Positions 17,101-26,033 are shown, counted from the stretch's first letter. The stretch is DNA of 64,000 nt from Castellaniella sp. (GCF_034675845.1 NZ_JAUCCU010000001.1:1488001-1552000); one strand, 5' to 3'. A program made the numbers and translations. Notes: generated from the sequence alone by a model not told the origin.

Positions 17101-18875
17101 CCGGCCGCTTCGGCGTGACCGCCGAATACCTGTGCAGCGCAGACCAGATCCAGATCAAGATGGCCCAAGGCGCCAAGCCCGGCGAAGGCGGCCAGCTGCC
17201 CGGCCACAAGGTCACGGACTATATTGCCCAGCTGCGCTACTCCGTGCCCGGCGTGGGCCTGATCTCGCCCCCGCCGCATCACGACATCTATTCCATCGAA
17301 GACCTGGCCCAACTGATCCACGATCTGAAAAACGTCAACGACCAGGCATCGATTTCCGTCAAACTGGTGGCCGAAGTCGGCGTGGGCACCGTTGCCACCG
17401 GCGTGGCCAAGGCCAAAGCTGACCATGTCGTCATCGCCGGTCACGACGGCGGCACTGGCGCCTCGCCGCTGTCCTCCATCAAACACGCCGGCATTCCCTG
17501 GGAACTGGGGCTGGCCGAAACCCAGCAGACGCTGGTGCTCAACCGCCTGCGCAGCCGCATCCGCGTGCAGGCAGACGGCCAGATGAAAACCGGGCGCGAC
17601 GTGGCGATCGCCGCCATGCTGGGCGCTGACGAAGTTGGTTTTGCCACCGCGCCGCTGATCGTCGAAGGCTGCGTCATGATGCGCAAATGCCACCTGAACA
17701 CCTGCCCGACCGGCGTGGCGACCCAGGACCCGACGCTGCGCAAAAAATTCAACGGCAAGCCCGAATACGTGGTGAATTATTTCTTCTTCGTTGCCGAAGA
17801 AGTCCGCGAAATCATGGCGCAACTGGGGATTCGCACCTTTGACGAACTGATCGGACGGGTGGACTTGCTGGACATGCGCAAAGGCATCAGCCACTGGAAA
17901 GCCCACGGGCTGGATTTCAGCCGCATTTTTCATCAGGTGCCCACTGACGAGCCGGTGCGCCACATCGAGAGCCAGGATCACGGCCTGACCCACGCCTTGG
18001 ATCACCAATTGATCGAACGCAGCAAGGCCGCGTTGGAACGCGGTGAAAAGGTCTCATTCATCACCCCGGTACGCAACCGCAACCGCACCATCGGGGCAAT
18101 GCTGTCCGGCGAAGTGGCCCGCCGCCACGGCCATGAGGGCCTGCCGGACGACACCATCCACATTCAATGCAATGGCTCGGCCGGCCAAAGCTTCGGCGCA
18201 TTCCTGGCGCACGGTATCACCCTGGATCTGGTGGGCGAGGCCAACGACTACGTCGGCAAGGGTCTGTCCGGCGGGCACCTGATCGTGCGCTCCCCAAATG
18301 ATTTTCGCGGCTATGGTCCGGACCACATCATCGCGGGCAACACCGTGCTGTATGGCGCCACCGGCGGCGAAGCCTATTTCAACGGCGTGGTGGGCGAGCG
18401 CTTTGCCGTGCGCAATTCGGGCGCTGTCACGGTGGTGGAAGGCACGGGCGACCACGGCTGCGAATACATGACGGGCGGCACCGTGGTGGTGCTGGGCGAA
18501 ACCGGACGCAATTTTGCAGCCGGCATGTCCGGCGGCATTGCCTACGTCTGGGATCCGGCCGAGGCGCTGGCCAAGCGCTGCAACACCGATATGGTGCAGT
18601 TGGCCCCCCTGCCCCTGCACGAGGCCCAACAGCAGGCAGGCGATATCCAGCACTGGCACCATCAGACGCACGACAGCGAACGGGAAACCGACGAAACCAT
18701 TGTGCGCCGCCTGGTGGAAAACCATTTCCGCCAGACCGGAAGCTTCCGCGCTCGGGAAATCCTGGATGACTGGCCGCAGGCGCGCCGGGCCTTTGTCAAA
18801 ATCACCCCCACCGAATACCACCGCGCCCTGGGCGAGTTGTGGCAAGCCACCCAAGCCCGGTCATTGGCTGCCTGA
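14178..18875 (+). CDS. gltB: Glutamate synthase (NADPH) large subunit
   Basis: 1565 residues, cytoplasmic iron-sulfur flavoenzyme making two glutamates from glutamine and 2-oxoglutarate. The class II glutaminase domain starts at Cys27 (HDACGVGF), implying removal of a 26-residue propeptide. The central and FMN-binding synthase domains follow, including GAKPGEGGQLPGHKV and GHDGGTGASP. The 3Fe-4S cysteines lie in CHLNTCPTG near residue 1175. The C-terminal beta-helix domain includes MTGGTVVVLGETGRNFAAGMSGG. The gene is complete and 11 bases upstream of gltD. The upstream spacer shows no strong promoter hexamers that I would assert. Confidence 0.97.
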   Translation: MTHSASCPPGHPAAQGLYHPEYEHDACGVGFVAHIEGRKSHAVIQQALKILENLDHRGAVGADELMGDGAGILIQIPDQLYREDMAAQGVTLPPPDDYGVAMVFLPKETASRLACERELEHAVRDEGQVVLGWRDVPIAHDMAMSPTVRACEPVIRQLFIGRGPDIMVPDALERKLYVIRKTASHAIQRMQLAHGQEYFVPSISVRTVVYKGLLLASQVGVYYRDLTDTRVASALAMVHQRFSTNTFPAWPLAHPYRMIAHNGEINTVKGNFNWLRAREGVMTSAVLGEDLGKLYPIVYEGQSDTATFDNCLELLVMSGYSLAHAMMIMIPEAWEQHADMDESRRAFYEYHAAMMEPWDGPAAVTFTDGRQIGAMLDRNGLRPARYLITDDKMVVLASEAGTLPIPEHRIIKKWRLQPGKMLLIDLQQGRIIENEEIKSQLANAHPYPQWIERLRMKLEDLPTLKADDLPESSASLLDRQQAFGWTQEDFKFILEPMARTGQEDIGSMGNDAPLTVLSDRPKPFYSYFRQMFAQVTNPPIDSIREQLVMSLVSFIGPKPNLLDINNVNPPLRLEINQPVLNQAAMAQLRHISRQTNDKFRCSELDITYPAAWGPEGIEASLASLCATAADAVRSGNNILLISDRKVDAERVAIPALLATSAIHQHLIRAGLRTKTGLVVETGSARETHHFALLAGYGAEAIHPWLALETLATLEETIPQAIDHYIHAIGKGLKKVMSKMGISTYMSYTGAQIFEAVGLHSSLVEKYFSGTASNIEGIDIFQVADEALRTHQAAFGTNPVLANQLDEGGDYAFRIRGEAHLWTPDSIAKLQHATRANNYSTFKEYAQLINDQSRRHMTLRGLFEFRVDPAQAIPLSEVEPAKEIVKRFASGAMSLGSISTEAHTTLAVAMNRIGGKSNTGEGGEDALRYRDEMRVGKPTVRKGDTIASVLGPDRIVADIPLMAGDSLRSRIKQVASGRFGVTAEYLCSADQIQIKMAQGAKPGEGGQLPGHKVTDYIAQLRYSVPGVGLISPPPHHDIYSIEDLAQLIHDLKNVNDQASISVKLVAEVGVGTVATGVAKAKADHVVIAGHDGGTGASPLSSIKHAGIPWELGLAETQQTLVLNRLRSRIRVQADGQMKTGRDVAIAAMLGADEVGFATAPLIVEGCVMMRKCHLNTCPTGVATQDPTLRKKFNGKPEYVVNYFFFVAEEVREIMAQLGIRTFDELIGRVDLLDMRKGISHWKAHGLDFSRIFHQVPTDEPVRHIESQDHGLTHALDHQLIERSKAALERGEKVSFITPVRNRNRTIGAMLSGEVARRHGHEGLPDDTIHIQCNGSAGQSFGAFLAHGITLDLVGEANDYVGKGLSGGHLIVRSPNDFRGYGPDHIIAGNTVLYGATGGEAYFNGVVGERFAVRNSGAVTVVEGTGDHGCEYMTGGTVVVLGETGRNFAAGMSGGIAYVWDPAEALAKRCNTDMVQLAPLPLHEAQQQAGDIQHWHHQTHDSERETDETIVRRLVENHFRQTGSFRAREILDDWPQARRAFVKITPTEYHRALGELWQATQARSLAA

Positions 18876-18886
18876 AGGAGCACATC

Positions 18887-20350
18887 ATGGGAAAAATCAC
18901 TGGATTCATGGAGTTTGACAGGATCAAGCCCGCCTACGAAGCCCCCGAGACACGGCTGCGCCACTGGAAAGAGTTTGTTTCCCCCCTGACGAGCGAAGAA
19001 GCGCGCGTGCAAGGCGCCCGTTGCATGGACTGTGGCGTGCCGTTTTGCACCCATGCCTGTCCCGTCAATAACATCATCCCCGACTGGAATGACCTGGTCT
19101 ACCGCCAGGACTGGAAACGCGCCCTGGACACGCTGCTGTCGACCAATAATTTTCCGGAATTCACCGGGCGTATCTGTCCGGCTCCCTGCGAAGCCGCCTG
19201 CACCCTGAACCTGAACGATACCGCCGTCGGCATCAAGTCCATTGAGCACACCATTATTGAACGCGGCTGGCAGGAAGGCTGGGTGACGCCCCAGCCGCCC
19301 AGTCGCAAGACTGGTAAAAAAATTGCCATCGTCGGCTCTGGCCCGGCGGGCCTGGCCTGCGCCCAGCAATTGGCCCGGGCAGGCCACAGCATTACCGTGC
19401 ATGAAAAAAGCAATCGCATCGGGGGGTTGTTGCGCTATGGCATTCCGGACTTCAAACTGGAAAAACTGCACATCGACCGACGTCTGGCGCAAATGGAGGC
19501 CGAAGGCGTGGAATTCCTGCCATCCACCTATGTCGGTCAGGCCAGCGATGCCGAGGACGGCCTGACAGTCATCACCCCGGATGAACTGCTGGCCCACTAC
19601 GACGCCGTCGTGCTGGCCGGCGGCTGCGAACAGCCACGCGACCTGCCTGTGCCGGGGCGCGACCTCGACGGGGTGCATTTCGCCATGGACTTCCTGCGCC
19701 TGCAAAACAAGACCAACCATGGTGACCGCATTGCCCACCCCATCAGCGCCAAAGGCAAACATGTCGTGGTAATTGGGGGGGGCGATACCGGCTCCGACTG
19801 CGTCGGCACCAGCAATCGCCAGGGGGCGGCCTCGGTGACGCAATTCGAATTGATGTTCCGCCCCCCGGAAGAAGAAGACAAGCTCCTGACCTGGCCCTAC
19901 TGGCCCATTCGTCTCCGTACCTCGTCCTCGCACGAGGAAGGCTGCCAACGTGACTGGGCCATCGGCACCCAGGCCTTCGAGGGCCGGGACGGACGGCTGG
20001 AAAAGCTGATCGCCACTCGCCTGGAATGGGTCAAGGACAAGGCCACCGGCCAACTGAAAATGCGCGAGATCAAGGATTCCCGCTTCGAAATCCAGGCCGA
20101 CCTGGTGCTATTGGCCATGGGGTTTGTTGCACCAATGCGCCCGGTACTGAATGCCTTCGGGGTGGACGTCACGCAGCGCGGCAACGTGCAAGCCAATACC
20201 GATGACTACTGCAGCTCGCAGGCCAAGGTCTTTGCGGCCGGCGACATGCGGCGCGGACAGTCCCTGGTGGTCTGGGCGATTCGTGAAGGCCGCCAGTGCG
20301 CACGGTCCGTGGATGAATACCTGATGGGGGCGTCGCAACTGCCACGCTGA
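18887..20350 (+). CDS. gltD: Glutamate synthase small subunit
   Basis: 487 residues from the ATG at 18887, preceded by GAAGGAG. It passes electrons from NADPH through FAD and 4Fe-4S clusters to GltB. The N-terminal cysteine clusters are CMDCGVPFCTHACP and CPAPCEAAC. The FAD-binding site is IVGSGPAGLACAQQLA near residue 147, and the NADPH-binding site is VVIGGGDTGSDCVGT near residue 290. The first 16 residues of the longer frame (from 18839) overlap gltB and are not needed. Confidence 0.96.
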   Translation: MGKITGFMEFDRIKPAYEAPETRLRHWKEFVSPLTSEEARVQGARCMDCGVPFCTHACPVNNIIPDWNDLVYRQDWKRALDTLLSTNNFPEFTGRICPAPCEAACTLNLNDTAVGIKSIEHTIIERGWQEGWVTPQPPSRKTGKKIAIVGSGPAGLACAQQLARAGHSITVHEKSNRIGGLLRYGIPDFKLEKLHIDRRLAQMEAEGVEFLPSTYVGQASDAEDGLTVITPDELLAHYDAVVLAGGCEQPRDLPVPGRDLDGVHFAMDFLRLQNKTNHGDRIAHPISAKGKHVVVIGGGDTGSDCVGTSNRQGAASVTQFELMFRPPEEEDKLLTWPYWPIRLRTSSSHEEGCQRDWAIGTQAFEGRDGRLEKLIATRLEWVKDKATGQLKMREIKDSRFEIQADLVLLAMGFVAPMRPVLNAFGVDVTQRGNVQANTDDYCSSQAKVFAAGDMRRGQSLVVWAIREGRQCARSVDEYLMGASQLPR

Positions 20351-20418
20351 CAGCCAGTCTGACGAGGCGCTATAGCAGGTACAATCCCTTATCATAGAAA
20401 GAGGCCCCTCCCATCCCC

Positions 20419-21240
20419 ATGACCACGCCCCCCGACCCCCTCGTGACCTTCGCCGGCGTCTCGCTGGGTTACGGCGAATTCACGGTACTGCGCGGTATCG
20501 ACCTGCAAGTCATGCCGGGACAGGTCGTGGCCATGATGGGCGGCTCCGGATCGGGCAAGACCACCTTGCTGCGTGCCGTCACCGGCCAGCTGCCGGCCCA
20601 GGCGGGCAACATCACGGTCTTTGGCCGTCACATGGCCGAACTCCACGGCGAATCGCTGCGCGAAGTCCGCCAGCGCATGGGGGTGCTGTTCCAGGGCGGC
20701 GCCCTGTTCACCGACCTCGACGTCTTCGAAAACGTCGCCTTTCCGCTACGCGAACACACCTGCATCTCCGAACAGCAAATCCTGGAAAAAGTCCTGGATA
20801 AACTGCAGGCAGTCGGCCTGCGGAATGCGGCTCACCTGCGCATCTCGGAAATCTCCGGCGGCATGGCGCGGCGCGTCGCTCTGGCCCGCGCCATCGTGCT
20901 CGAACCCGAGCTCATTCTCTACGACGAACCCTTTGCCGGCCTGGACCCGATCTCGTTGGGCATCACGGCACAGCTGATCCGCAACATGACTGACCAACTG
21001 GACTGTGCCTCCATCCTGATTACCCACGACGTGGCCGAGTCCTTTGCCATTGCCGATCAGGTCTATTTGATCGGCCAGGGTCGCCTGATGGCCCAGGGTA
21101 CGCCAGCCCAGCTTTCTGCCGCTCAAGACGACTACCTGCAGCAATTCCTGCAGGGCCGCCCGGATGGCCCCATCGGCTTTCACTATCCACAAACGCCCGC
21201 CTTCGACCGCTGGCTGGCCGCCCAACGAGGGATTGCATGA
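20419..21240 (+). CDS. mlaF: Phospholipid-transport ABC ATPase MlaF
   Basis: 273-residue ATPase of the MlaFED inner-membrane complex that moves phospholipids between the outer and inner membranes to keep outer-membrane asymmetry. Walker A is GGSGSGKTT near residue 39, the signature is ISGGMARRVALARA near residue 149, and Walker B is LILYDEPFAGLDP. The following LITHDVAES carries the switch histidine. It overlaps mlaE by four bases (ATGA). A TACAAT at 20380-20385 may be a -10 element for this operon, but no convincing -35 was found. Confidence 0.94.
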   Translation: MTTPPDPLVTFAGVSLGYGEFTVLRGIDLQVMPGQVVAMMGGSGSGKTTLLRAVTGQLPAQAGNITVFGRHMAELHGESLREVRQRMGVLFQGGALFTDLDVFENVAFPLREHTCISEQQILEKVLDKLQAVGLRNAAHLRISEISGGMARRVALARAIVLEPELILYDEPFAGLDPISLGITAQLIRNMTDQLDCASILITHDVAESFAIADQVYLIGQGRLMAQGTPAQLSAAQDDYLQQFLQGRPDGPIGFHYPQTPAFDRWLAAQRGIA

Positions 21241-22025
21241 ACGCCTTTTTGCGCCGCATTGCTGCCCTGGGACGCGGCTTTATCGCCATGTTGACGAACC
21301 TGGGGGCCTTTGCCCGCCTGTTCACCGCCATCCTGGCGCGCAGCAGCATCCTCTGGCGCCGTCCCCGGCTGGTCTCTCAGCAGGTCCATTTCATCGGCAA
21401 CCACTCCCTGCTCATCATCGGGGTATCCGGCCTGTTTGTTGGTTTCGTGCTGGGTCTGCAGGGCTACTACACGCTGAACCGCTATGGCTCCGAAGAAGCC
21501 CTGGGCCTGCTGGTGGCGCTCTCGCTCACCCGCGAACTCGGCCCCGTGGTCACTGCCCTGCTGTTTGCCGGGCGCGCCGGTACTTCCCTGACCGCCGAAA
21601 TCGGTCTGATGAAGGCCGGCGAACAAATCTCCGCCATGGAAGTCATGGCGGTCGATCCCATCCGCCGGGTGCTCGTCCCGCGCTTCTGGGGGGGTGTCAT
21701 TGCCATGCCCGTCCTGGCGGCAGTCTTTTCCATGGTCGGTATCCTGGGGGGCTGGTTCGTCGGCGTGGTGCTGATCGGCATCGACCCCGGTGCCTTCTGG
21801 TCCCAAATGCAAGGGGGCGTCGATGTCATCAACGACGTGCTGAATGGCGCGATCAAGAGCCTGGTATTTGGCATCGTGGTCACCCTGATCGCCCTCTACC
21901 AGGGCTGGACCGCCAAAGCCACCCCCGAGGGCGTCTCGCGCGCCACCACCCGCACCGTCGTCAACGGCGCCCTGGCCGTGCTGGGGCTGGACTTCCTGCT
22001 GACCGCCCTGATGTTTGCCCACTAA
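21237..22025 (+). CDS. mlaE: Phospholipid-transport permease MlaE
   Basis: 262-residue membrane permease of the MlaE/YrbE family. It has an N-terminal amphipathic helix then about five membrane helices. The conserved segments SLTRELGPVVTALLFAGRAGTSLTAEIGLMK and EQISAMEVMAVDPIRRVLVPRFWGG form the ATPase coupling region. It is the dimeric core of the Mla inner-membrane complex, fed by MlaD. Translationally coupled to mlaF. Confidence 0.95.
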   Translation: MNAFLRRIAALGRGFIAMLTNLGAFARLFTAILARSSILWRRPRLVSQQVHFIGNHSLLIIGVSGLFVGFVLGLQGYYTLNRYGSEEALGLLVALSLTRELGPVVTALLFAGRAGTSLTAEIGLMKAGEQISAMEVMAVDPIRRVLVPRFWGGVIAMPVLAAVFSMVGILGGWFVGVVLIGIDPGAFWSQMQGGVDVINDVLNGAIKSLVFGIVVTLIALYQGWTAKATPEGVSRATTRTVVNGALAVLGLDFLLTALMFAH

Positions 22026-22067
22026 CCACACCCCTGCGCGCGCGCCCCGCCCCAAGGAAACTCACTT

Positions 22068-22550
22068 ATGACACGCGAAAAAACCGATTTCTGGGTTGGA
22101 CTATTCATCCTGTTGGGCCTGATCGCCCTGGTGTTTCTGGCCCTGCGCGCCGGTAACATGAGTTCATTCTCCTTTGCGCCTACCTATCAGGTGCAGGCTT
22201 ATTTCGATAATGTCGGCGGCCTGAAGGTCCGTGCGCCCATTAAAAGCAGCGGGGTCGTCGTCGGCCGGGTCGCCGCCATCGGCTTCGACAACCAAAAATT
22301 CCAGGCCAGCGTCGTCCTGGACTTGGAAAAATCATACGAATTCCCCGCTGACTCCTCCGCCTCCATCTTGACCTCCGGCCTGTTGGGCGAGCAATACATC
22401 GGCCTGACCCCTGGCGGCGAAGACAAGAACCTAAGCGACGGCAGCACCATACAAATGACCCAATCCGCCGTCGTGCTTGAAGACCTGATCAGTAAATTCT
22501 TATATGACTCAGCCGAAAAAGAAGGCGCCAGCCACGCCTCGCCAAACTAA
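22068..22550 (+). CDS. mlaD: MCE-domain lipid-binding protein MlaD
   Basis: 160 residues: a short cytoplasmic N-terminus, one membrane helix (about residues 8-26), then a single periplasmic MCE domain (VQAYFDNVGGLKVRAPIKSSGVVVGRV, SGLLGEQYIGLTPGG). MlaD hexamers form the periplasmic pore on MlaE that receives lipid from MlaC. It starts 42 bases after mlaE. The length is normal. Confidence 0.93.
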   Translation: MTREKTDFWVGLFILLGLIALVFLALRAGNMSSFSFAPTYQVQAYFDNVGGLKVRAPIKSSGVVVGRVAAIGFDNQKFQASVVLDLEKSYEFPADSSASILTSGLLGEQYIGLTPGGEDKNLSDGSTIQMTQSAVVLEDLISKFLYDSAEKEGASHASPN

Positions 22551-22611
22551 ACCCGAAGGCTACAATACCCAAAACAGCCAATTGGGCCATCTTCCATCCT
22601 GATCATTCCAA

Positions 22612-23448
22612 ATGACCACATCCATACTCGCCCCCGCCTCGCGCCGTCCCTCCCGTCATGCCAGCCGCACTCTGCTGGCGGTGGCCGCTGCGGTCCTGCT
22701 GGCCGGGTGTGCCCAGGTTCCCACCCCTTCCGCCAACGACCCCTGGGAATCCTATAACCGCGGCATGACCCAGTTCAACGACGCCGTCGACCGCGCGTTC
22801 CTGAAGCCCATTGCCACCGGCTACGAGACCATCACCCCGCGTCCGGTACGCACCTGTGTCCACAATATCTTCGGCAACCTTTTTGACGTCTGGTCTGGTG
22901 TCAACAGCCTGCTGCAGGGTCGCGGGCGCGATTTCGTCGATACCTTCGGACGCGTGCTGTTCAATAGCACCGCAGGCCTGGGTGGCTGCATCGACGTGGC
23001 CTCCATGCACGGTGCCCGCCAAATCCCCAATGACTTCGGCATGACCCTGGGTGTCTGGGGCTTCAATCACGGCCCCTATCTCGTCCTGCCCTTCTTCGGC
23101 CCCAGCACCGTGCGCGACGGCGTCGGCACTGCCGTCACCCTCACGGCGCCGGTCACGCCCACGGCCGCCGTCTTTGCCATCGACAATATCCCGGTTCGCA
23201 ACAGCATCCTGGGCTTGTATACCGTAGATACCCGGGCAAACCTCCTCGAGGCCGACCGCCTGGTCGATCAGATTGCCCTGGATAAATACAGCTTTATCCG
23301 TGACGCCTACCTGCAGCGCCGCAAGGCCATGCTGGACAGCCGACAACAAGGCGAACACGCCAGCACCACCGACGCGCTGGGCCAGTCGCAGACTCAGCCC
23401 GACAGCCTGCCGGTCTATGACGACCCGGACTCACCGGACAGCCATTAA
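22612..23448 (+). CDS. mlaA: Outer-membrane lipoprotein MlaA (VacJ)
   Basis: 278-residue lipoprotein with signal and lipobox LLAGC (Cys32). The family core is visible: DPWESYNRGMTQFNDAVDRAFLKPIATGY and DFGMTLGVWGFNHGPYLVLPFFGPSTVRD. MlaA is a ring-shaped outer-membrane protein that extracts mislocalised phospholipid and hands it to MlaC. A polar, probably disordered tail follows residue 245. Genes for all Mla parts except MlaB lie together here. Confidence 0.93.
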   Translation: MTTSILAPASRRPSRHASRTLLAVAAAVLLAGCAQVPTPSANDPWESYNRGMTQFNDAVDRAFLKPIATGYETITPRPVRTCVHNIFGNLFDVWSGVNSLLQGRGRDFVDTFGRVLFNSTAGLGGCIDVASMHGARQIPNDFGMTLGVWGFNHGPYLVLPFFGPSTVRDGVGTAVTLTAPVTPTAAVFAIDNIPVRNSILGLYTVDTRANLLEADRLVDQIALDKYSFIRDAYLQRRKAMLDSRQQGEHASTTDALGQSQTQPDSLPVYDDPDSPDSH

Positions 23449-23492
23449 GCCATTCTGCCCCCGGCCAGCGCCGGGGTCCATCGGAACCCTAG

Positions 23493-24143
23493 ATGATTTC
23501 TGATCACATGACCGCCCTGACCCGATTTTCTCGCCTTCTGCTGCTGGGCCTGGCCCTGAGCCTGGGCGCGCTGACCATGGCCCACGCTGAGCAAAGCGTG
23601 GACGCCAATGCCACCCCCGACGTCTTTCTGGAGGCCGTCGCCAACAATATGCTGGGCGCCGTCAAGGCCAGCCCTCAGGCCCTCAAGGGCGAGGCCGACG
23701 CGATTGCGGACCTGGTGCGCCAATATGCGCTGCCCTACGTCGACATGAACAAAACCACCCGTCTGGCAGCGGGCCGCCACTGGAAACAGGCCACCCCGGC
23801 CCAACAAGACGCCCTGACCCAGGCCTTTACCGGCACGCTGATTCGCACCTATAGCGGTGCCTTTACCCGGGTCACCGTGGATACACGCATCACTTTGCAA
23901 CCTTTTCGGGGCGATCCGAACGCCGACGACGCCGTCGTCCGCACAACTGTCTCGCAGCCCAACAGCGCCCCCATCGGGGTGGACTACCGCCTGGAAAAAA
24001 CCCCAAGCGGCTGGAAAGTCTATGATCTGAACGTCGAAGGCATCTGGCTGATCCAGAACTACCGCAACCAGTTCTCCCAGGAAATCAGCCGCAACGGCAT
24101 CGATGGCCTGATCAAAGCCCTCAACTCAAAAAGCGGGCAATAA
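23493..24143 (+). CDS. mlaC: Periplasmic phospholipid shuttle MlaC
   Basis: 216 residues with a signal peptide ending near AHA-EQ. The mature part contains ANNMLGAVKASPQALKG, LVRQYALPYVDMNKTTRLAAGRHWKQATPAQQ and VDYRLEKTPSGWKVYDLNVEGIWLIQNYRNQF, all typical of MlaC/Ttg2D. It ferries phospholipid between MlaA and MlaD. The start at 23493 is favoured by GGAA just upstream; an ATG at 23508 is the alternative. Only 50 bases separate its stop from the next ABC gene, leaving no room for mlaB. Confidence 0.93.
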   Translation: MISDHMTALTRFSRLLLLGLALSLGALTMAHAEQSVDANATPDVFLEAVANNMLGAVKASPQALKGEADAIADLVRQYALPYVDMNKTTRLAAGRHWKQATPAQQDALTQAFTGTLIRTYSGAFTRVTVDTRITLQPFRGDPNADDAVVRTTVSQPNSAPIGVDYRLEKTPSGWKVYDLNVEGIWLIQNYRNQFSQEISRNGIDGLIKALNSKSGQ

Positions 24144-24193
24144 TTAGCCGCCTATAATGTTGGATGGTGCCTCAATAGGCGCCATTACCTGCC

Positions 24194-24985
24194 ATGCCCG
24201 CCTTAGAACTACAAAATATCTCCAAAATCTACGCCCCACCACGGCTATCGCTGCGCGACCGCCTGACCGGTCGCCCCGCACCCACTGGATTCCAAGCCCT
24301 GAACAATGTCAATCTGACAGTCGAACATGGCGAGTTCTTTGGCCTGCTGGGCCCCAATGGGGCAGGCAAGACCACCATGATCTCCATCCTGGCCGGTCTG
24401 GCGCATGCCACCCACGGCAGCGCCCGGGTCTGCGACTACGACGTCGTGACGGATTTCCGGCAAGCCCGCCAGTCGCTGGGCGTCGTCCCCCAGGAAATCG
24501 TCTACGACCCTTTTTTCACGGTCCGCGAAACCCTGCGTCTGCAATCCGGTTACTTCGGTTTGCGCAACAACGACGACTGGATTGACGAAATTCTGTCAAA
24601 TCTCGGCCTGCTGGACAAGGCCGAAGCCAATATGCGAGCCCTGTCTGGCGGCATGAAGCGCCGTGTGCTGGTCGCCCAGGCACTGGTGCACCGCCCACCT
24701 GTCATTATTCTGGACGAACCCACCGCAGGGGTCGATGTGGATCTGCGCCGCACCCTGTGGGATTTCATCACGCGCCTGAACCAGGCTGGCCACACCATCT
24801 TGCTGACCACCCACTACCTCGAAGAAGCCGAAGCCCTGTGCGGGCGCGTGGCTATGCTCAAAGCGGGCCACGTGGTGGCGCTGGACACCACCCAGGCCCT
24901 GATGGCGCGCTTTGGCGGCGCCGATCTCGAAGACGCCTTTGTGCACATCATGCACGACGACTCCATCCTGGAGGCCGAGCTGTGA
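24194..24985 (+). CDS. ABC-2 type exporter ATP-binding protein (YadG-like)
   Basis: 263-residue ATPase with Walker A GPNGAGKTT near residue 56, signature LSGGMKRRV near residue 151 and Walker B IILDEPTAGVD. It has the C-terminal tail seen in drug/polysaccharide-type ABC-2 exporters. It is coupled to the downstream permease by a GTGA overlap. E. coli YadGH is the nearest named pair; substrate unknown. Its place beside the mla genes is a conserved neighbourhood in Burkholderiales but does not prove a lipid substrate. Confidence 0.88.
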   Translation: MPALELQNISKIYAPPRLSLRDRLTGRPAPTGFQALNNVNLTVEHGEFFGLLGPNGAGKTTMISILAGLAHATHGSARVCDYDVVTDFRQARQSLGVVPQEIVYDPFFTVRETLRLQSGYFGLRNNDDWIDEILSNLGLLDKAEANMRALSGGMKRRVLVAQALVHRPPVIILDEPTAGVDVDLRRTLWDFITRLNQAGHTILLTTHYLEEAEALCGRVAMLKAGHVVALDTTQALMARFGGADLEDAFVHIMHDDSILEAEL

Positions 24986-25773
24986 TCCGCCCTACCACTC
25001 AAGCCCGCCCCGCCATGGGATCGGGTTTTCCGACCCTGCTGCATAAAGAACTCATGCGCTTCTGGAAGGTCGGGCTGCAGACCATCGCCGCGCCTGTGGT
25101 CACCGCCTTGCTGTACCTGCTGATTTTCTCGCATGTGCTCGAAGACCGCGTCCAGGTTTACGGCAGCCTGTCCTACACTGCCTTTCTGATTCCTGGCCTG
25201 ATGATGATGAGCATGCTGCAAAACAGCTTTGCCAACCCTTCATCCTCCCTGATCCAAAGCCGCATCACGGGCAATCTGATCTTCGTCCTGCTGCCGCCGT
25301 TCTCGCACCGCCAGATATTCACCGCCTATCTCGTCGCTGCCGTAGTGCGCGGCCTGAGCGTCGGCGTATGCATCTGGATCGTCGCACTGTTCTTTGTGGC
25401 ATTGCCGGTGGCCGCCCCGCTATGGATGCTGGTGTTCGCCATCCTGTCCTGCTGGATTCTAGGCACCCTGGGCCTGATCGCCGGGCTCTGGTCCGAGAAA
25501 TTCGACCAGCTTGCCGCCTTCCAGAACTTCCTGATCATGCCGGCCACCTTTCTGTCCGGTGTGTTCTATTCCATCCACAGCCTGCCGCCCTTCTGGCAGG
25601 CCGTTTCCAGCTGGAACCCCGTTTTCTACATGATCGACGGCTTTCGTTACGGCTTTTTCGCCGTTTCCGACGTCTCCCCCTGGCATGGACTGGCCGTCGT
25701 GCTGGCCGTTGCCATTGCCCTCAGCCTGTTTGCCCTACGCCTGTTGGCGACCGGCTACAAACTCCGGAGCTAA
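24982..25773 (+). CDS. ABC-2 type exporter permease (YadH-like)
   Basis: 263 residues from a GTG at 24982 that overlaps the ATPase stop; an ATG at 25015 (252 residues) is an alternative. It has six predicted membrane helices. The ABC-2 family signature is visible as GLIAGLWSEKFDQLAAFQNFLIMPATFLSGVFYSI. It pairs with the upstream ATPase. The function is unassigned beyond export. Confidence 0.88.
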   Translation: MIRPTTQARPAMGSGFPTLLHKELMRFWKVGLQTIAAPVVTALLYLLIFSHVLEDRVQVYGSLSYTAFLIPGLMMMSMLQNSFANPSSSLIQSRITGNLIFVLLPPFSHRQIFTAYLVAAVVRGLSVGVCIWIVALFFVALPVAAPLWMLVFAILSCWILGTLGLIAGLWSEKFDQLAAFQNFLIMPATFLSGVFYSIHSLPPFWQAVSSWNPVFYMIDGFRYGFFAVSDVSPWHGLAVVLAVAIALSLFALRLLATGYKLRS

Positions 25774-25781
25774 GTCACCCT

Positions 25782-26033
25782 ATGCAGCCTACCCCCGACC
25801 ACGTCCGCCAATATATTGCCGATCACCTGGACTGTGAACACCTGGAAGTCTATGGCGACGGTGCCCACTTCGAGGCCCTGATCGTCAGCGCGGCCTTTGA
25901 AGGCCAGAACACCCTGGCGCGCCACCGCACGGTCTACCAGGCCCTGGGCGATCGCATGCGTGCCGAAATCCACGCCCTGTCGATGCGCAATCTCACCCCA
26001 GCCGAATACGCCGCCACAAAAAACAATGGATAA
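25782..26033 (+). CDS. ibaG: BolA/IbaG family protein
   Basis: 83-residue BolA-fold protein: HLEVYGDGAHFEALIVSAAFEG, then LARHRTVYQALGDRMRAEIHALSM. The family binds glutaredoxin and 2Fe-2S clusters. A position directly before murA is where E. coli ibaG (yrbA) lies. The stop overlaps the murA start by 8 bases. The symbol rests on synteny. Confidence 0.87.
   Translation: MQPTPDHVRQYIADHLDCEHLEVYGDGAHFEALIVSAAFEGQNTLARHRTVYQALGDRMRAEIHALSMRNLTPAEYAATKNNG

Noticed and set aside
15825..18008. 727-codon open frame on the minus strand inside gltB
   Set aside because: It is exactly antisense to the conserved synthase domains of gltB; the low-complexity Gly/His/Val/Gln composition is the mirror of GC-rich codon use and matches no family.
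20365..20390. Promoter of mlaF at TACAAT (20380-20385)
   Set aside because: No acceptable -35 at 16-18 bases; noted only in the mlaF entry.
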